Shown one piece after another: positions 19,805-30,500 of a DNA stretch of 64,000 bases. Position 1 is the first letter of the stretch; each line of letters opens with the position of its first letter. The notes under the pieces were generated by a model. It was not told the origin of the DNA and searched no databases. It saw nothing but the letters and a program-made list of their open reading frames with translations. This DNA is from Flagellimonas algicola (GTDB lineage: Bacteria > Bacteroidota > Bacteroidia > Flavobacteriales > Flavobacteriaceae): positions 124,001 to 188,000 of the forward strand of contig NZ_VCNI01000001.1 of NCBI RefSeq assembly GCF_005937185.1, read 5' to 3'. A program made the translations under genes and the position numbers.

Positions 19805-22126
19805 ATGATACAAAAAAGTATATTGATTATAAGTGCATTTCTGTTACTGCTTGCCTGTGGAGAAAGGTCTACTAAAGTAGGTATCTATGTAAAAGATATC
19901 AATGAATTGAACGCCGCGATAGCCCAGGCAAATCCGGGAGATGAGATTATTATGGCAAATGGGGATTGGAAGGATGTTCAAATTCGATTTGTTGGTTATG
20001 GAAATAACAAGCAGCCCATTACTTTAAAAGCAGAAACTCCAGGTAAAGTTCGAATCGTGGGAAAATCCGATTTGAAACTCGGCGGTGAATACCTAGTGGT
20101 AAACGGTTTGTATTTTACCGAGGGCTCCTCCCCAACGAGAGCTGTAATAGAGTTTGCCATCAACAACGATACAGTGGCCAACCACTCCCGGATGACCAAT
20201 TGTGTTATTTTGGATTACAACAAAACCCAGAGAAACCAAAGTGATCTCTGGGTGCAATTTAAAGGACGGCATAATGCTCTAGACCATTGCTATATTGCAG
20301 GAAAATCCAATAGAGGACCAACGGTAAGGGTAGATTTGGCTGGAAATAAAAGCATAAAGAACTACCATAAAATCACCAACAACTATTTTGGACCAAGACC
20401 TCCCAAGGGTGGCCCTAGTGCTGAGACCATTCAACTTGGAAATAGCTTCACTTCAATGGCCCCCAGCTACACCCTGGTAGCAGACAATTTTTTTGATAGG
20501 TGTAATGGCGAAGTAGAGGTCATTTCCAGTAAAACGAATTTCAATGAGTTTAGGAACAATGTCTTTTACAAGAGCGAAGGTTCTTTGGTGACAAGGCATG
20601 GAAACTATTGCATCGTAGATGGTAATTATTTTATTGGGGATGTAAATTCTGAACAGATTGGAGGTGTACGGTTGATTGGTACCGGGCATTGGGTAACCAA
20701 CAATTATTTTTATAACCTAAAAGGGAAGGTTTTCAGAAGTCCACTTGCCGTAATGAACGGAATTCCTAAATCTCCTCTTAATCGATATATCCAGGTTACG
20801 GATGTTGTAGTGGCACATAATTCTTGGATCAATTGCACTTCCCCCTTACAATTTGGAGTGGGATCCAATGTGGATCAAAAGGATGTGCTCCCAGCTTCTG
20901 AAATCAGGTCGGAAAGACCTATTCGTACTATTGTGGCAAACAATCTTGTTTACAATGACAAATCAGATACATACCCCATTGTTGCCCATGATTCCCTGGA
21001 TGGAATAACCTTTAAAAGTAATGTGATAAACAATCAAGGCGCCACATTCAAATATGATTCAGTATTGAGGCAAGAGCAATTTACACTAACAGCATTAGAA
21101 GATAATATTCTAATACCGTCCAATGGCCTGTCCGACCTTGAATTATATAACGGTTTTGAGTTTGACCAAATCACCAGGGATTTGTTCGGAAATCCGCGTA
21201 CAAATTCAAATCTGGTTGGTGCAATCGCAAATTCAACAGCTGCGAAGCCGAATCTAATGGATTTATCTAAATACGGTCCTGATTGGTACCCTGTTGGGAC
21301 ATCAAAAACCGCAAGTGCCGCAACCCACAATGTTGCTTCGACCGCTGAGCTGAAAGCAGCTGTTGTAGCAGCCAAAAGTGGTGACACCATTATCTTGACA
21401 AATGACAGATTTGAATTAAAATCCTCATTAAAAATTGATAAAAAGCTAACCATAAAGTCTGCTGATGCCAACAATAGGGCTACTGTTCAATATAACGGAG
21501 AACCAACAACCCCTGTATTTGAAATGAACCCCAAGGGCAAGCTTGTTTTGGAATCGGTGATACTAAATGGAACTGGAGATACCTATGCATTTGCCAGTTT
21601 AAAAGACAACATGTCCAGTCTATACAATTTGAACGTAACCGGCTGCGAAATATCGAATTTCGGTTATGTCTTGAAAGCGTATAAAAATTCGTTTTCGGAA
21701 TACATAAAATTCCAATCCACACTTTTTAAAAACTGTGCAAATGGTTTGGAATTGTCAGCGGAAATCGATGACCGTGGCGATTACAATGCCGAGAATATCT
21801 ACATCGACGATTGTCGATTTGAGAACATCCCTAAAAACATTGTTGATTACTATAGGGGAGGTTATGATGAATCTACTGTGGGAGGCAACCTAGTACTGAC
21901 CAATAGCGCTTTTACGCAATGCGGTGCCAAGGAGGAAAATGGAGTGTTAATCAATACCTACGGTATCATTAATGTAGACATTTCAAATAATAGGTTCTTG
22001 AACAATAGCGTGAAAACTGTTGCCCGTTTGTGGGGTGCAAAAAATAATACGCACTCCAACAACGAAATACAAAACTCAGGGGAGCTGGTTGTAGAGGAAA
22101 ACCTTCCGCTTAAGCTGATGTACTAA
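19805..22126 (+). CDS. Alginate lyase, polysaccharide lyase family 6 (lipoprotein)
   Basis: 773 aa from the ATG at 19805. The alternative start at 19784 adds seven residues before an otherwise complete lipoprotein signal (ISAFLLLLACGE, lipid-modified Cys). The N-terminal parallel beta-helix (about 25-400) is chondroitinase-B/alginate-lyase-like, with the catalytic pair Lys243 (ISSKTN) and Arg264 (VTRHGNY) 21 residues apart, matching the spacing in PL6 AlyGC. A second beta-helix domain (about 500-770) makes it a two-domain PL6. The family cleaves mannuronate-guluronate or mannuronate linkages by beta-elimination, releasing unsaturated products at the cell surface or periplasm. PL17 follows after 12 bp, so the two form an operon under operator 1. 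Confidence 0.92.
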   Translation: MIQKSILIISAFLLLLACGERSTKVGIYVKDINELNAAIAQANPGDEIIMANGDWKDVQIRFVGYGNNKQPITLKAETPGKVRIVGKSDLKLGGEYLVVNGLYFTEGSSPTRAVIEFAINNDTVANHSRMTNCVILDYNKTQRNQSDLWVQFKGRHNALDHCYIAGKSNRGPTVRVDLAGNKSIKNYHKITNNYFGPRPPKGGPSAETIQLGNSFTSMAPSYTLVADNFFDRCNGEVEVISSKTNFNEFRNNVFYKSEGSLVTRHGNYCIVDGNYFIGDVNSEQIGGVRLIGTGHWVTNNYFYNLKGKVFRSPLAVMNGIPKSPLNRYIQVTDVVVAHNSWINCTSPLQFGVGSNVDQKDVLPASEIRSERPIRTIVANNLVYNDKSDTYPIVAHDSLDGITFKSNVINNQGATFKYDSVLRQEQFTLTALEDNILIPSNGLSDLELYNGFEFDQITRDLFGNPRTNSNLVGAIANSTAAKPNLMDLSKYGPDWYPVGTSKTASAATHNVASTAELKAAVVAAKSGDTIILTNDRFELKSSLKIDKKLTIKSADANNRATVQYNGEPTTPVFEMNPKGKLVLESVILNGTGDTYAFASLKDNMSSLYNLNVTGCEISNFGYVLKAYKNSFSEYIKFQSTLFKNCANGLELSAEIDDRGDYNAENIYIDDCRFENIPKNIVDYYRGGYDESTVGGNLVLTNSAFTQCGAKEENGVLINTYGIINVDISNNRFLNNSVKTVARLWGAKNNTHSNNEIQNSGELVVEENLPLKLMY

Positions 22127-22138
22127 TCGGAAATACTG

Positions 22139-24376
22139 ATGAAAGTCTCCATATTTTTTCTATGCTCTTTTTTTTCACTTTGTCTTTGTGCACAGCAAAT
22201 ACCATCCAACAACGTTTTAAAAACAGAAGGGCTCCAAGCTTTTTTAAAGCGTGAGGTCAAAGATCAAATATCGCCTAATGGGGCATTGTCAGAGGCGCAA
22301 CTTGCCGCCTATTTCAGAGAAAAATTTTCGGAACGCTTCTTTTACAATTACAAGACTTTTAAACAACGCCTTCCACACTACAACAAGCTTTATCAGAATC
22401 AAGAAAATCATAAACAACGAGCGTTTGACCATCTTGGGAAATACCCCGATTCCACACAATGGGTTTTGCCATTTAATTACTTGAACGGTCAAAAAGTGAA
22501 TGCCTATGCGCTCCGTCATTTAGCAAGGCAGCACAAAATGGTGGATATTATTTTGCTTTATTTCAATGAAGGAAGAAACCCAAAATACATCCGTTATTTT
22601 GAAAACCAGATGGAATCGCTCAATGCGGCACTCCAATCCGGGGCCTACGAAAAAATAGAAGATGGGAACGGAGTGTATGAGGTTTTTAGGTCGGGTTACA
22701 GGATTCTCAATTGGCTGTGGATCCATAATATGATTCTCAATGAGCCGGAATATTCCGACCAGGACCAGCTGACAACCATTGCCACACTTTTACAGCATGG
22801 GCAACATCTCTATGAGCGGAACGATACATTCCAATCTGGTAACCACCAGACTAGAGGAATGTCTGCATTGGCTATGCTTTCTATCCTTTTTAGCGATTTT
22901 AAGGGTACGGATCTATGGTATGATAGAGCCATGAAACGACTTGGTGAGCATCTAGATAAAGAAATAAATAAAGACGGGTTTCAGTTTGAACGTTCTGTGC
23001 ATTATCATATGAGTGATATCAACAATTACTTTTATGTGTACCAGTTGGCCAAACAAAACCGTATTCAAATAGCCAACGACTGGACTGTAAAACTTAGAGG
23101 TCTGTTCTCTACCCTTGTTAAGATAGCCTATCCCGATAAAAGTGCCCCAGTGCTTCAGGATGATACAGAGATTCCATGGGCGGAGAAAAATGACATTTCG
23201 GGAGTGATGACACTTGGTTACTTACTTTTTGAAGACCCTGAATTTGGGTACTTCGCTTCCAATAGGGTTAATGAAAGAATGTATTGGTTTTTGAGTCAGA
23301 CACAGGTACAAATGCTCGAAAACATTCAGCGCAAAAAACCTTCTTACGGATCTCTGGCTTTTACAGACACACATTATTATATCATGCGCGAGGGTTGGAA
23401 TGTCAATGACAAAATGATGGTGATAAGTTCTGGGCTCGATGACAAGAAGCCAGACCATCAGCATGGCGATATGCTGGGGATTCAAGCGATAGCAAACGGA
23501 CATGCAATTTTACCGAACTACCAAGTGCGTTATTCCCTGGCGGATTTTGAGTTGTTTAAAAACTCAAAGGTCAAGAACGTCGCATTGGTCGACAACGAAA
23601 TGCAGGGAAAAAAATGGACTTCCAACAAAGGAGGAAGTGGCTTTGGTAAGTTTGGAGGCTTGCCCAACCCTAAAGTAATTGCCTGGTCAACCAATGATAA
23701 TTTTGATTTGTTCATTGGGAGTCACGATGGCTTTGAGGATGTGGGAGTAGACTATACTAGGCAAGTCGTATTTATAAAAGATGACTTTTGGATTGTAAAA
23801 GATAACTTTTCGTCTGAATCGGCACACAAATACAAACAAGTTTGGCAAGGCCATTACACCCATGAAAATGGCCCAAACCTTCTTCGAGCCACAGCTCCCG
23901 ACGCAAGCGGCCATGATATTTTGCAGTTATCAAAATTGGACACTGTTGCTGGTTATGGAACAAGAGGAAAAAATTGGAGCGTGGTATCAAAAAAAGGTCA
24001 GAAGAATTTTAGTTTCCTAACTGTTGTTTATCCGTATCGGGGATACAGCAACAGAATAGATGAAACCAAGGATAAATTCACATTTTATGATTGGGAGGTG
24101 AACATGACCAATTGGAAAATGGCAGGAGAAAATCCTATTAGTATTAGTAAGGATAATCAATTTTATTTCTTTGGTATAAAGGATTTAAAATTTGAAGACC
24201 TGAATATTCAAACCAATCTAGAGACAGATCTTTTTATACAGCTGAGCGGCAACAAACTCCAACTTCATGCACTGGGAACCGAGAAGAGTACATTGACCAT
24301 TGCAGGTAAAAACAGAAAGGAAACAAAGATGGAACTTGAACCCGGAAAGGTCTTGGAATTCACCCGCAACCAATAG
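22139..24376 (+). CDS. Oligoalginate lyase, PL17-like (heparinase II/III fold)
   Basis: A 745-aa protein with a Sec signal (FFLCSFFSLCLCAQQ; no clear lipobox) and an N-terminal alpha-barrel followed by a heparinase II/III beta-sandwich domain (about 385-745). The catalytic Asn235-His236 (SGNHQTRG) and Tyr289 (RSVHYHM) match the Asn/His/Tyr arrangement of exo-oligoalginate lyases such as Alg17C, and KKPDHQHGD near 440 is the second-domain signature. It would act exolytically, giving the unsaturated monouronate that becomes DEH. PL39 has a similar fold and cannot be fully excluded. It completes the two-gene operon with PL6. Confidence 0.88.
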   Translation: MKVSIFFLCSFFSLCLCAQQIPSNNVLKTEGLQAFLKREVKDQISPNGALSEAQLAAYFREKFSERFFYNYKTFKQRLPHYNKLYQNQENHKQRAFDHLGKYPDSTQWVLPFNYLNGQKVNAYALRHLARQHKMVDIILLYFNEGRNPKYIRYFENQMESLNAALQSGAYEKIEDGNGVYEVFRSGYRILNWLWIHNMILNEPEYSDQDQLTTIATLLQHGQHLYERNDTFQSGNHQTRGMSALAMLSILFSDFKGTDLWYDRAMKRLGEHLDKEINKDGFQFERSVHYHMSDINNYFYVYQLAKQNRIQIANDWTVKLRGLFSTLVKIAYPDKSAPVLQDDTEIPWAEKNDISGVMTLGYLLFEDPEFGYFASNRVNERMYWFLSQTQVQMLENIQRKKPSYGSLAFTDTHYYIMREGWNVNDKMMVISSGLDDKKPDHQHGDMLGIQAIANGHAILPNYQVRYSLADFELFKNSKVKNVALVDNEMQGKKWTSNKGGSGFGKFGGLPNPKVIAWSTNDNFDLFIGSHDGFEDVGVDYTRQVVFIKDDFWIVKDNFSSESAHKYKQVWQGHYTHENGPNLLRATAPDASGHDILQLSKLDTVAGYGTRGKNWSVVSKKGQKNFSFLTVVYPYRGYSNRIDETKDKFTFYDWEVNMTNWKMAGENPISISKDNQFYFFGIKDLKFEDLNIQTNLETDLFIQLSGNKLQLHALGTEKSTLTIAGKNRKETKMELEPGKVLEFTRNQ

Positions 24377-24731
24377 CCATTAAAACAGTAATTAATTACT
24401 GATCTTCACCAAAAAGGTGCTCTATTTAGCGACCTTGACATGCTTTATTTTTTAATATATCAAGTTGTATTACCAAGGATAAACTGTTCATTGGGGGATA
24501 ATATTCATTGATTTTATGTTAAAAATTTGTGAGTTTTGCAAATAACCGTATTTTTGGTAAACCAAACTGGTTAACCAATTTTGAATGGTAAGGATTCCAT
24601 ATGTAATGTCACTTTAATTTGATAATAAGTAGGTCTTATTTCAAACTTTGAAGAACTGATTGAGCTGTTTGAAAAACTAAAGAGGGTATGGTGACCGAGG
24701 TGTTTTAATTGTAACCAACATAATAAATAAC
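24377..24731 (+). promoter_or_regulatory. Intergenic region with promoter and operator 2 of the double PL7 gene
   Basis: TTTG (24526-24529), 19 bp and TATTTTTG (24549-24556) form a consensus promoter. Operator 2 (24554-24578), identical to operator 1, overlaps the -7 box. A small CACC-AAAAA-GGTG hairpin near 24410 may end the PL6-PL17 transcript. About 150 bp of untranslated leader without a recognisable gene follows the operator. Confidence 0.85.
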
Positions 24732-26780
24732 ATGAATTTCAAAATAACAAAACCAACGTATACACATTATACCTTATTAGTGAGTATCATTTTGCTGTTT
24801 ATTAGTTGTGTTGAAAGTAAAAAGAAAGAAACAGGTCATCTTGAAAAGGCGGAAATTGGACTTCATGCACAAGAGATTATACCTTTTTTCCAGCATTGGA
24901 ACTTAATTCTAGGCGACGGTTCCAATGTGGGTACGGCAACCAACTTTGAGGATAAGAATTTCTTTTATGCGGCAGCAGACGACAATGGGGAATGGGTAGT
25001 GTTTAAAACACCAAATGCGGGCAACACCCATGGGACTTCCAACAATACAAGGACCGAGCTGGCACAGTTGAAAAAGTGGACTCCAATGGAGGAAGCCAAG
25101 ATGAACGCTACCCTTAAAGTTATGAATGTATCCACTACAGGGGATGCTCGCGTTGCTTCAACCTACTCTGTGGTGGTTGGTCAGATTCATAGTGCGGATG
25201 GGCATGAGAACGAACCACTAAAAATATTTTACAAAAAATTTCCTGGTCATACCAAAGGCTCCGTCTTTTGGAATTACGAAATCAATACCGCAGGTGATGA
25301 TAATTCAAAAAGATGGGATTATTCCTATCCCATTTGGGGCTATGATCTATCCATGGTTGGAACGGATAAAACCACCTATCCACCAGAACCGAAAGATGGC
25401 ATTGCTTTAGGGGAAGAGTTTAGTTATGAGGTAGAAATAAGGGAAGGTATTATGCACCTTCAATTCACAAGTGAGGGGCATGAAACCAAAACATTTTCCA
25501 AAAATCTTATGACGTCTGAATATGCAAAACGCTCAGACATGCCAGAACAGGTAGCGAATTTATTTGTACCTGTTGGGCAAGATGGTGTGGAACGTGAAAA
25601 TGCATATGCAGATGAGGGCCTCTTTTTTAAACTGGGCTGTTACAATCAAACCAATGGAAAAGACCCTAAAATAAACAAAGTTTGGTGTTCTGGAGCTGAA
25701 ACCCATGGAGGTGATATTCAAAAACAATATACGGATGGAAACTATGCTGAAGTGTGGTTCAAATCCGCAAGTATCAGTATTAGTGATGATGCCATATCCA
25801 ATGCAGGGTATTTCTTGGCCAATGATGGCCTTAGTAAGAAAACGGTCTATCCGCATGAAGTCATTCCTTTTATGGATAAGTTCAAAATACTAATGGGTAA
25901 CGGTACACATGTGGAAGACCTCACCAAATTTGAACATGAAGATTTTTTCTATACCGTAATTGATGGTACACGGCGTTGGGTGGTGTATAAAACCCCTAAT
26001 TCGGGAATTACTTCAAAAAACTCTAGCAATACCAGAACGGAGTTGCACGAAAAAAGGGAATGGACACCCAAAGAAGGAGGTAATCTCACTGGTACCTGCA
26101 AGGTTATGCATGTTTCTACTTCTGGGGATGCAAGGGTTGCCGCCTCCTATTCAGTTGTGGTAGGGCAGATTCATAGTGGTGATGGTCATGAAAATGAGCC
26201 TTTAAAAATCTTTTACAAGAAATTTCCAGGACAGAGCAAGGGATCCGTCTTCTGGAATTATGAAATCAATACGGAAGGGAGCAATTCAAAGAGATGGGAT
26301 TATTCAACCGCGGTTTGGGGATATGACATGTCCGTTATTGGAAATGGAAAAAATGATTATCCCACAGAACCTGAGGATGGAATAGAACTGGGAGAAGAAT
26401 TCAGTTATGAGGTAAATGTGTATAAAGGGATTATGTACCTCACGTTTAAAAGCGAGGATCATGAAACAAAAACCTTTACAAAAAATCTTATGGTTTCGGA
26501 GTACGCAAACAAATCCGACCTGCCTGCACAGGTGAAAAAATTATTTGTGCCGATTGGCCAGGACGGAATAGAGCGGGCTACTGCGTATAAAGGTGAGTTA
26601 GGCTACTTTAAACAAGGAGCGTATAACCAAACCAATGGCAAAAGCCCTGAAACCAACATGGTTTGGTGTGCAGGTGCGGAAACCTACGGAGGGGATATCC
26701 AGAAACAATATGAAAACGGCTGTTATACGGAAGTGTGGTTTAGGGAAGCGACAGTAGGGCCGGGGATGCCACCTAAATAG
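24732..26780 (+). CDS. Tandem double-domain alginate lyase, polysaccharide lyase family 7 (lipoprotein)
   Basis: A 682-aa lipoprotein (LLFISC, Cys26) made of two PL7 alginate-lyase-2 jelly rolls that are clearly duplicates. Domain 1 (about 42-355) has Arg107 in RTELAQ, Gln151-Ile-His153 and Tyr304 in FFKLGCYNQ. Domain 2 (about 370-680) has Arg435 in RTELHE, Gln479-Ile-His481 and Tyr631 in YFKQGAYNQ, so both active sites look complete. QIH in PL7 is associated with guluronate-containing substrates. Domain 1 departs from canonical YFKxG (Phe and Leu). It has its own promoter with operator 2 and is followed 49 bp later by kdgF. Confidence 0.92.
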   Translation: MNFKITKPTYTHYTLLVSIILLFISCVESKKKETGHLEKAEIGLHAQEIIPFFQHWNLILGDGSNVGTATNFEDKNFFYAAADDNGEWVVFKTPNAGNTHGTSNNTRTELAQLKKWTPMEEAKMNATLKVMNVSTTGDARVASTYSVVVGQIHSADGHENEPLKIFYKKFPGHTKGSVFWNYEINTAGDDNSKRWDYSYPIWGYDLSMVGTDKTTYPPEPKDGIALGEEFSYEVEIREGIMHLQFTSEGHETKTFSKNLMTSEYAKRSDMPEQVANLFVPVGQDGVERENAYADEGLFFKLGCYNQTNGKDPKINKVWCSGAETHGGDIQKQYTDGNYAEVWFKSASISISDDAISNAGYFLANDGLSKKTVYPHEVIPFMDKFKILMGNGTHVEDLTKFEHEDFFYTVIDGTRRWVVYKTPNSGITSKNSSNTRTELHEKREWTPKEGGNLTGTCKVMHVSTSGDARVAASYSVVVGQIHSGDGHENEPLKIFYKKFPGQSKGSVFWNYEINTEGSNSKRWDYSTAVWGYDMSVIGNGKNDYPTEPEDGIELGEEFSYEVNVYKGIMYLTFKSEDHETKTFTKNLMVSEYANKSDLPAQVKKLFVPIGQDGIERATAYKGELGYFKQGAYNQTNGKSPETNMVWCAGAETYGGDIQKQYENGCYTEVWFREATVGPGMPPK

Positions 26781-26829
26781 AAGAGCGTATAACCTAAAGA
26801 CTTTATTAATAAAATAAGAATACTAGTAT

Positions 26830-27177
26830 ATGGAAACATTTGGAGCAAGCAAAGAATTTATAAAAGGAGAAGATTTGGATTGGGAAGTGGTTGGAGAAGG
26901 CCTAAAACGAAAAATTATGGGTTATGATGACAAGATCATGCTGGTAAAGGTGCACTTTGAAGTGGGTGCCGTGGGGCAGATGCACGAACACTATCATTCC
27001 CAAGTTACCTATGTGGAGAGTGGAAGTTTTGATGTTACAATTGATGGGAAAACCCAAACCTTAAAAGGAGGTGATTCCTTCTATATTCCGCCGCACGCCA
27101 TGCACGGAGCGATTTGCACGGAGGCTGGGGTCTTAATAGACGTCTTTAGCCCCATTCGCGAAGATTTCATGAGCTAA
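26830..27177 (+). CDS. kdgF: KdgF-type cupin, uronate linearisation
   Basis: A 115-aa single cupin with the metal-site residues of KdgF: MHEHYHSQ (His52, His54, His56, Gln58) and a later His in PPHAMHG (His89/His92). KdgF converts 4,5-unsaturated uronates from pectin or alginate lyases into the open-chain ketouronate (DEH), speeding the cytoplasmic route. It has no signal peptide. It probably shares the transcript of the double PL7 gene 49 bp upstream. Length and position in an alginate locus strongly favour KdgF over other cupins. Confidence 0.9.
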   Translation: METFGASKEFIKGEDLDWEVVGEGLKRKIMGYDDKIMLVKVHFEVGAVGQMHEHYHSQVTYVESGSFDVTIDGKTQTLKGGDSFYIPPHAMHGAICTEAGVLIDVFSPIREDFMS

Positions 27178-27222
27178 TAGTGTTAAAATCAAGATTTTAC
27201 TTTTTTTAACGAAAAAATAACA

Positions 27223-27252
27223 TATATTTGGTAAACCAAATTGGTTAACCAG
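27223..27252 (+). promoter_or_regulatory. Promoter -7 box and operator 3 of the alginate susC operon
   Basis: TATATTTG (27223-27230) matches TAnnTTTG and overlaps operator 3, TTGGTAAACCA-AAT-TGGTTAACCAG (27228-27252). No good TTG lies at -33. The leader from here to the susC ATG is about 290 nt, unusually long, and holds a tiny ATG-AAA-ACA-TAA frame and a strong hairpin. Confidence 0.82.
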
Positions 27253-27295
27253 TTTGGAATACCAATTAAAAACAACTAACTATGAAAACATAAGG

Positions 27296-27330
27296 CAACA
27301 AAAAAAGGATAGGTGCACGCCTATCCTTTT
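27296..27330 (-). terminator. Hairpin in the alginate susC leader, stronger as a minus-strand terminator
   Basis: GGATAGG and CCTATCC form a stem around a 6-nt loop. On the minus strand it is followed by seven Us; on the plus strand by only four. It lies about 195 bp before the susC ATG. It could terminate an antisense RNA, attenuate susC, or both. Confidence 0.6.
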
Positions 27331-27395
27331 ATAGATATCACTTCTTTGGAGGGAAGTAATACATAAACAAATACACTTTACAGTTACTTGTCAAC
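27303..27395 (-). ncRNA. Candidate antisense RNA in the alginate susC leader
   Basis: Downstream of the hairpin, CAAAACTA at 27397-27404 is a minus-strand TAGTTTTG, an exact TAnnTTTG -7 box. Transcription from about 27390 leftward to the terminator would give a ~90-nt RNA antisense to the susC 5' leader. No -33 TTG was found. Cis-antisense RNAs at susC leaders that repress their loci are known in Bacteroides; the equivalence here is inference. Confidence 0.3.
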
Positions 27396-27525
27396 ACAAA
27401 ACTACGGAATTCATTTGATTTAAGGAGACCAGTTGTGGTTGGCAATCAGCGAGCACAAGATCACAATGCACAATGTGAATAGAATTTTACTAATCAACAT
27501 GAATTATTGAAACTAACTAAAACAA

Positions 27526-30500
27526 ATGAATTTTAAATCGAAACTATTATTGATTGCGATATTGCTGGTCGGTATACAATCATTTGCCCAGGACTCTTAT
27601 AGCGTTTCTGGAATCGTACAAGATGCAGATAATGTCCCCATTCCAGGGGTAAACGTTATCGTACTCAACACTACACGCGGTACTCAAACCGATTTTGATG
27701 GTAATTATGCACTTTCTGTTTCCGATAATGAGGTAATCCAATTTTCATACATCGGTTATGCCACACAAACGGTAATTATTTCTGGACAGGCAACTATCAA
27801 CATTACACTTCAAGAAGATACCAGTGAGTTGGATGAAGTAGTTGTGGTAGGTTATGGTACCCAGAAAAAATCAACCTTGACAGGATCAATATCCAAAGTT
27901 GTCAATGATGATCTGGACCAAATTGCCGTATCCAGGGTTGATGAGGCCCTAATCGGTCAGGTATCGGGGGTGAACATTCAGGCCACTAATGCCGAAGCTG
28001 GGGGAGCACCCACCATTACTATTAGGGGCTTTGGATCTATAACAGCCGACTCCGGTCCTGCTTTGGTGGTTGATGGAATCGTGGTTAGCTCTGAATTTTT
28101 GGCAAATATTGATATGAACGATGTGGAGTCGTTTGAAGTCTTAAAAGATGCAGCCTCAGCAGCTATTTACGGTAGTGAAGGGTCAAACGGGGTTATTATG
28201 ATTACCACGAAGAGTGGAAAAGCAGGTAAGACCCAATTTAGCTATCAAACGTACATAGGCTTTAAAGAAGCCCATGGCAGTGATGATTACAGGAAGAGTG
28301 TTGCTGATTGGGCTAGGATTGAGCAAGCCGCTACCGGAACACTTTCAGGTGAAACCCTGTACGCTCAGGATCTTGTTAGAATCACCGGAATTGACAGAGA
28401 CTGGCAAGATGTATTTTTTGACGGAGGAAACGTCACAAGCCATTCTTTTTCTGCTAGGGGAGGGTCTGAGAACACTAAGTTCAGTGCTTCTTTAAGAGCC
28501 CTTCACGATGAGGGAGTTGTGATTACTGATGACTACACATCCTACATCGCCAATGTGAAGTTGGATACCAAATTGACCGATAAATTAAAATTTGGGCTTA
28601 GAGCTTCACCATCCTTCACCGAGCAAAGAAGATTACCTACATCAATTCATAATCCTACACGTCAATCACCATGGTTGCCTATTTATCATACTGAGGAAAC
28701 TCTTGAATTTATAAATAGAAGCAATTATCCCGATGTCGGTGTTGGAGATTACTTCTTTGAAAACCATTTGGAAAACAGGGATTATGACAATGATGGCAAT
28801 ACGGAAAGACCTCGTACATCAGGTGATTCCAACCCATTTGCACAATACGTAGAGAGAGAGCATTACGAGGATAATACCAAGTTGTTCGGTTCTACATACT
28901 TTAGCTACGAAATTTTGGATGGACTTACCGCAAAAACATCTCTGGGGATTACCTTAGAACAAAGAACCCGAAGAAGATGGGACGGAACAAAACATCATGC
29001 AGCCGGTAATAGCAGGGCGCAATACAATTTACAGAATAGATTCCGTACAAGACTGATTTCCGATAATACGCTAAACTATAGCAAAACATTTGGTGATCAT
29101 GATCTTGGTTTGCTTGCTGGGATGACAATTCAGCAGCGAAAATCCGAGGAAAGTATTACTACTGGAAACGGATATTCCAATGATTTACTTAAAAATCTGC
29201 AAGGAGCAACGGCAATAGCCAGTTTTTCCGAGGTGAATACTGAACTTAGAAAAGTAGGTTACTTTGCCAGGGTCAATTATGCCTACAAAGACAAGTATCT
29301 ATTTAATGCTTCCTTTAGACGGGATGGAAGTTCAGTTTTTGGGGTAAATTCCAAATACGGTAATTTCCCGGCGGTATCAGTCGGTTGGAATGCAGCCAGA
29401 GAAGATTTCTTGAGCAGTAGTGATATAGTAAACAATTTAAAGTTTAGGGCTAGTTACGGTCTTACCGGTTCCGAGAATTTTAATGTGGGAGACCAAACCG
29501 TAAATGTATGGCCATATTTGGCACTATTGCAAAACTCCAATGCCATTGTTGACGGAAGTGTGGCCGCCGGTGTTTCGCCGCTTAATATTGCAAACGCATT
29601 GTTACAATGGGAAGCATCCGAAGAATTCACCGTTGGTGTGGATTACGGATTTCTTAACAACAGAATATCAGGTTCCTTGGATTATTACCAAAGAAACAGT
29701 GATGAGTTACTATTAAATAATCCCGTTTCGTATATCACTGGCTTTAACAATGGTATCGTGAACTTAGGTGAAGTCCAAAACAAAGGGTTGGAACTTGAAC
29801 TTAGAACGAGAAATATTGTAAGCGAGAAGTTTCGTTGGAGCTCTACTTTAATTGCATCCACAAACCAAAATGAATTATTAAGTTTTGGAGATTCGAACAA
29901 CGCACTCATTGAAGACACCTATGGTAGAAACTCCCAATGGATCAACAGAATAGGCGAGCCTATATCATCTTTTTGGGGCTATGTCGTGGATACGGATGTC
30001 TATGACGACACCCAGTTTAGAACTACTTATGTAGACAATCCCTGGAATCGAATTAATGGTCAAGCCGATGATACCATAGTAAAAGACCTTAATGGTGATG
30101 GAATAATTACGGAAGAGGATAAGACCATTTTAGGAGATCCTTACCCAGATTTATTGTACAGTTTTACCAATGACTTTCAATTTGGCGCCTTTGATCTATC
30201 ATTTCAGGTTCAAGGAAGCCTAGGGGCCCAGGTTAATAATATTGGAGATCAATATTTCTATAATTGGTTTGGAAACAGAACAAGAAGTGGGGGAGAATTG
30301 CAAGCAGTTACCGACGGTCTTGTTCCACATACCTCATTCATTCAAGAAAAAGTATTGACAAGTGAAGTTATTGCGAGCGCGGATTACTTTTCATTGCGAA
30401 ATGTAAACCTCGGATATAATTTTTCGGATGATTTGACATCTAAATTGGGCTTAAGCAATTTAAGAATTTATGTGACCGGTCAAAATCTGATTTACGTCAC

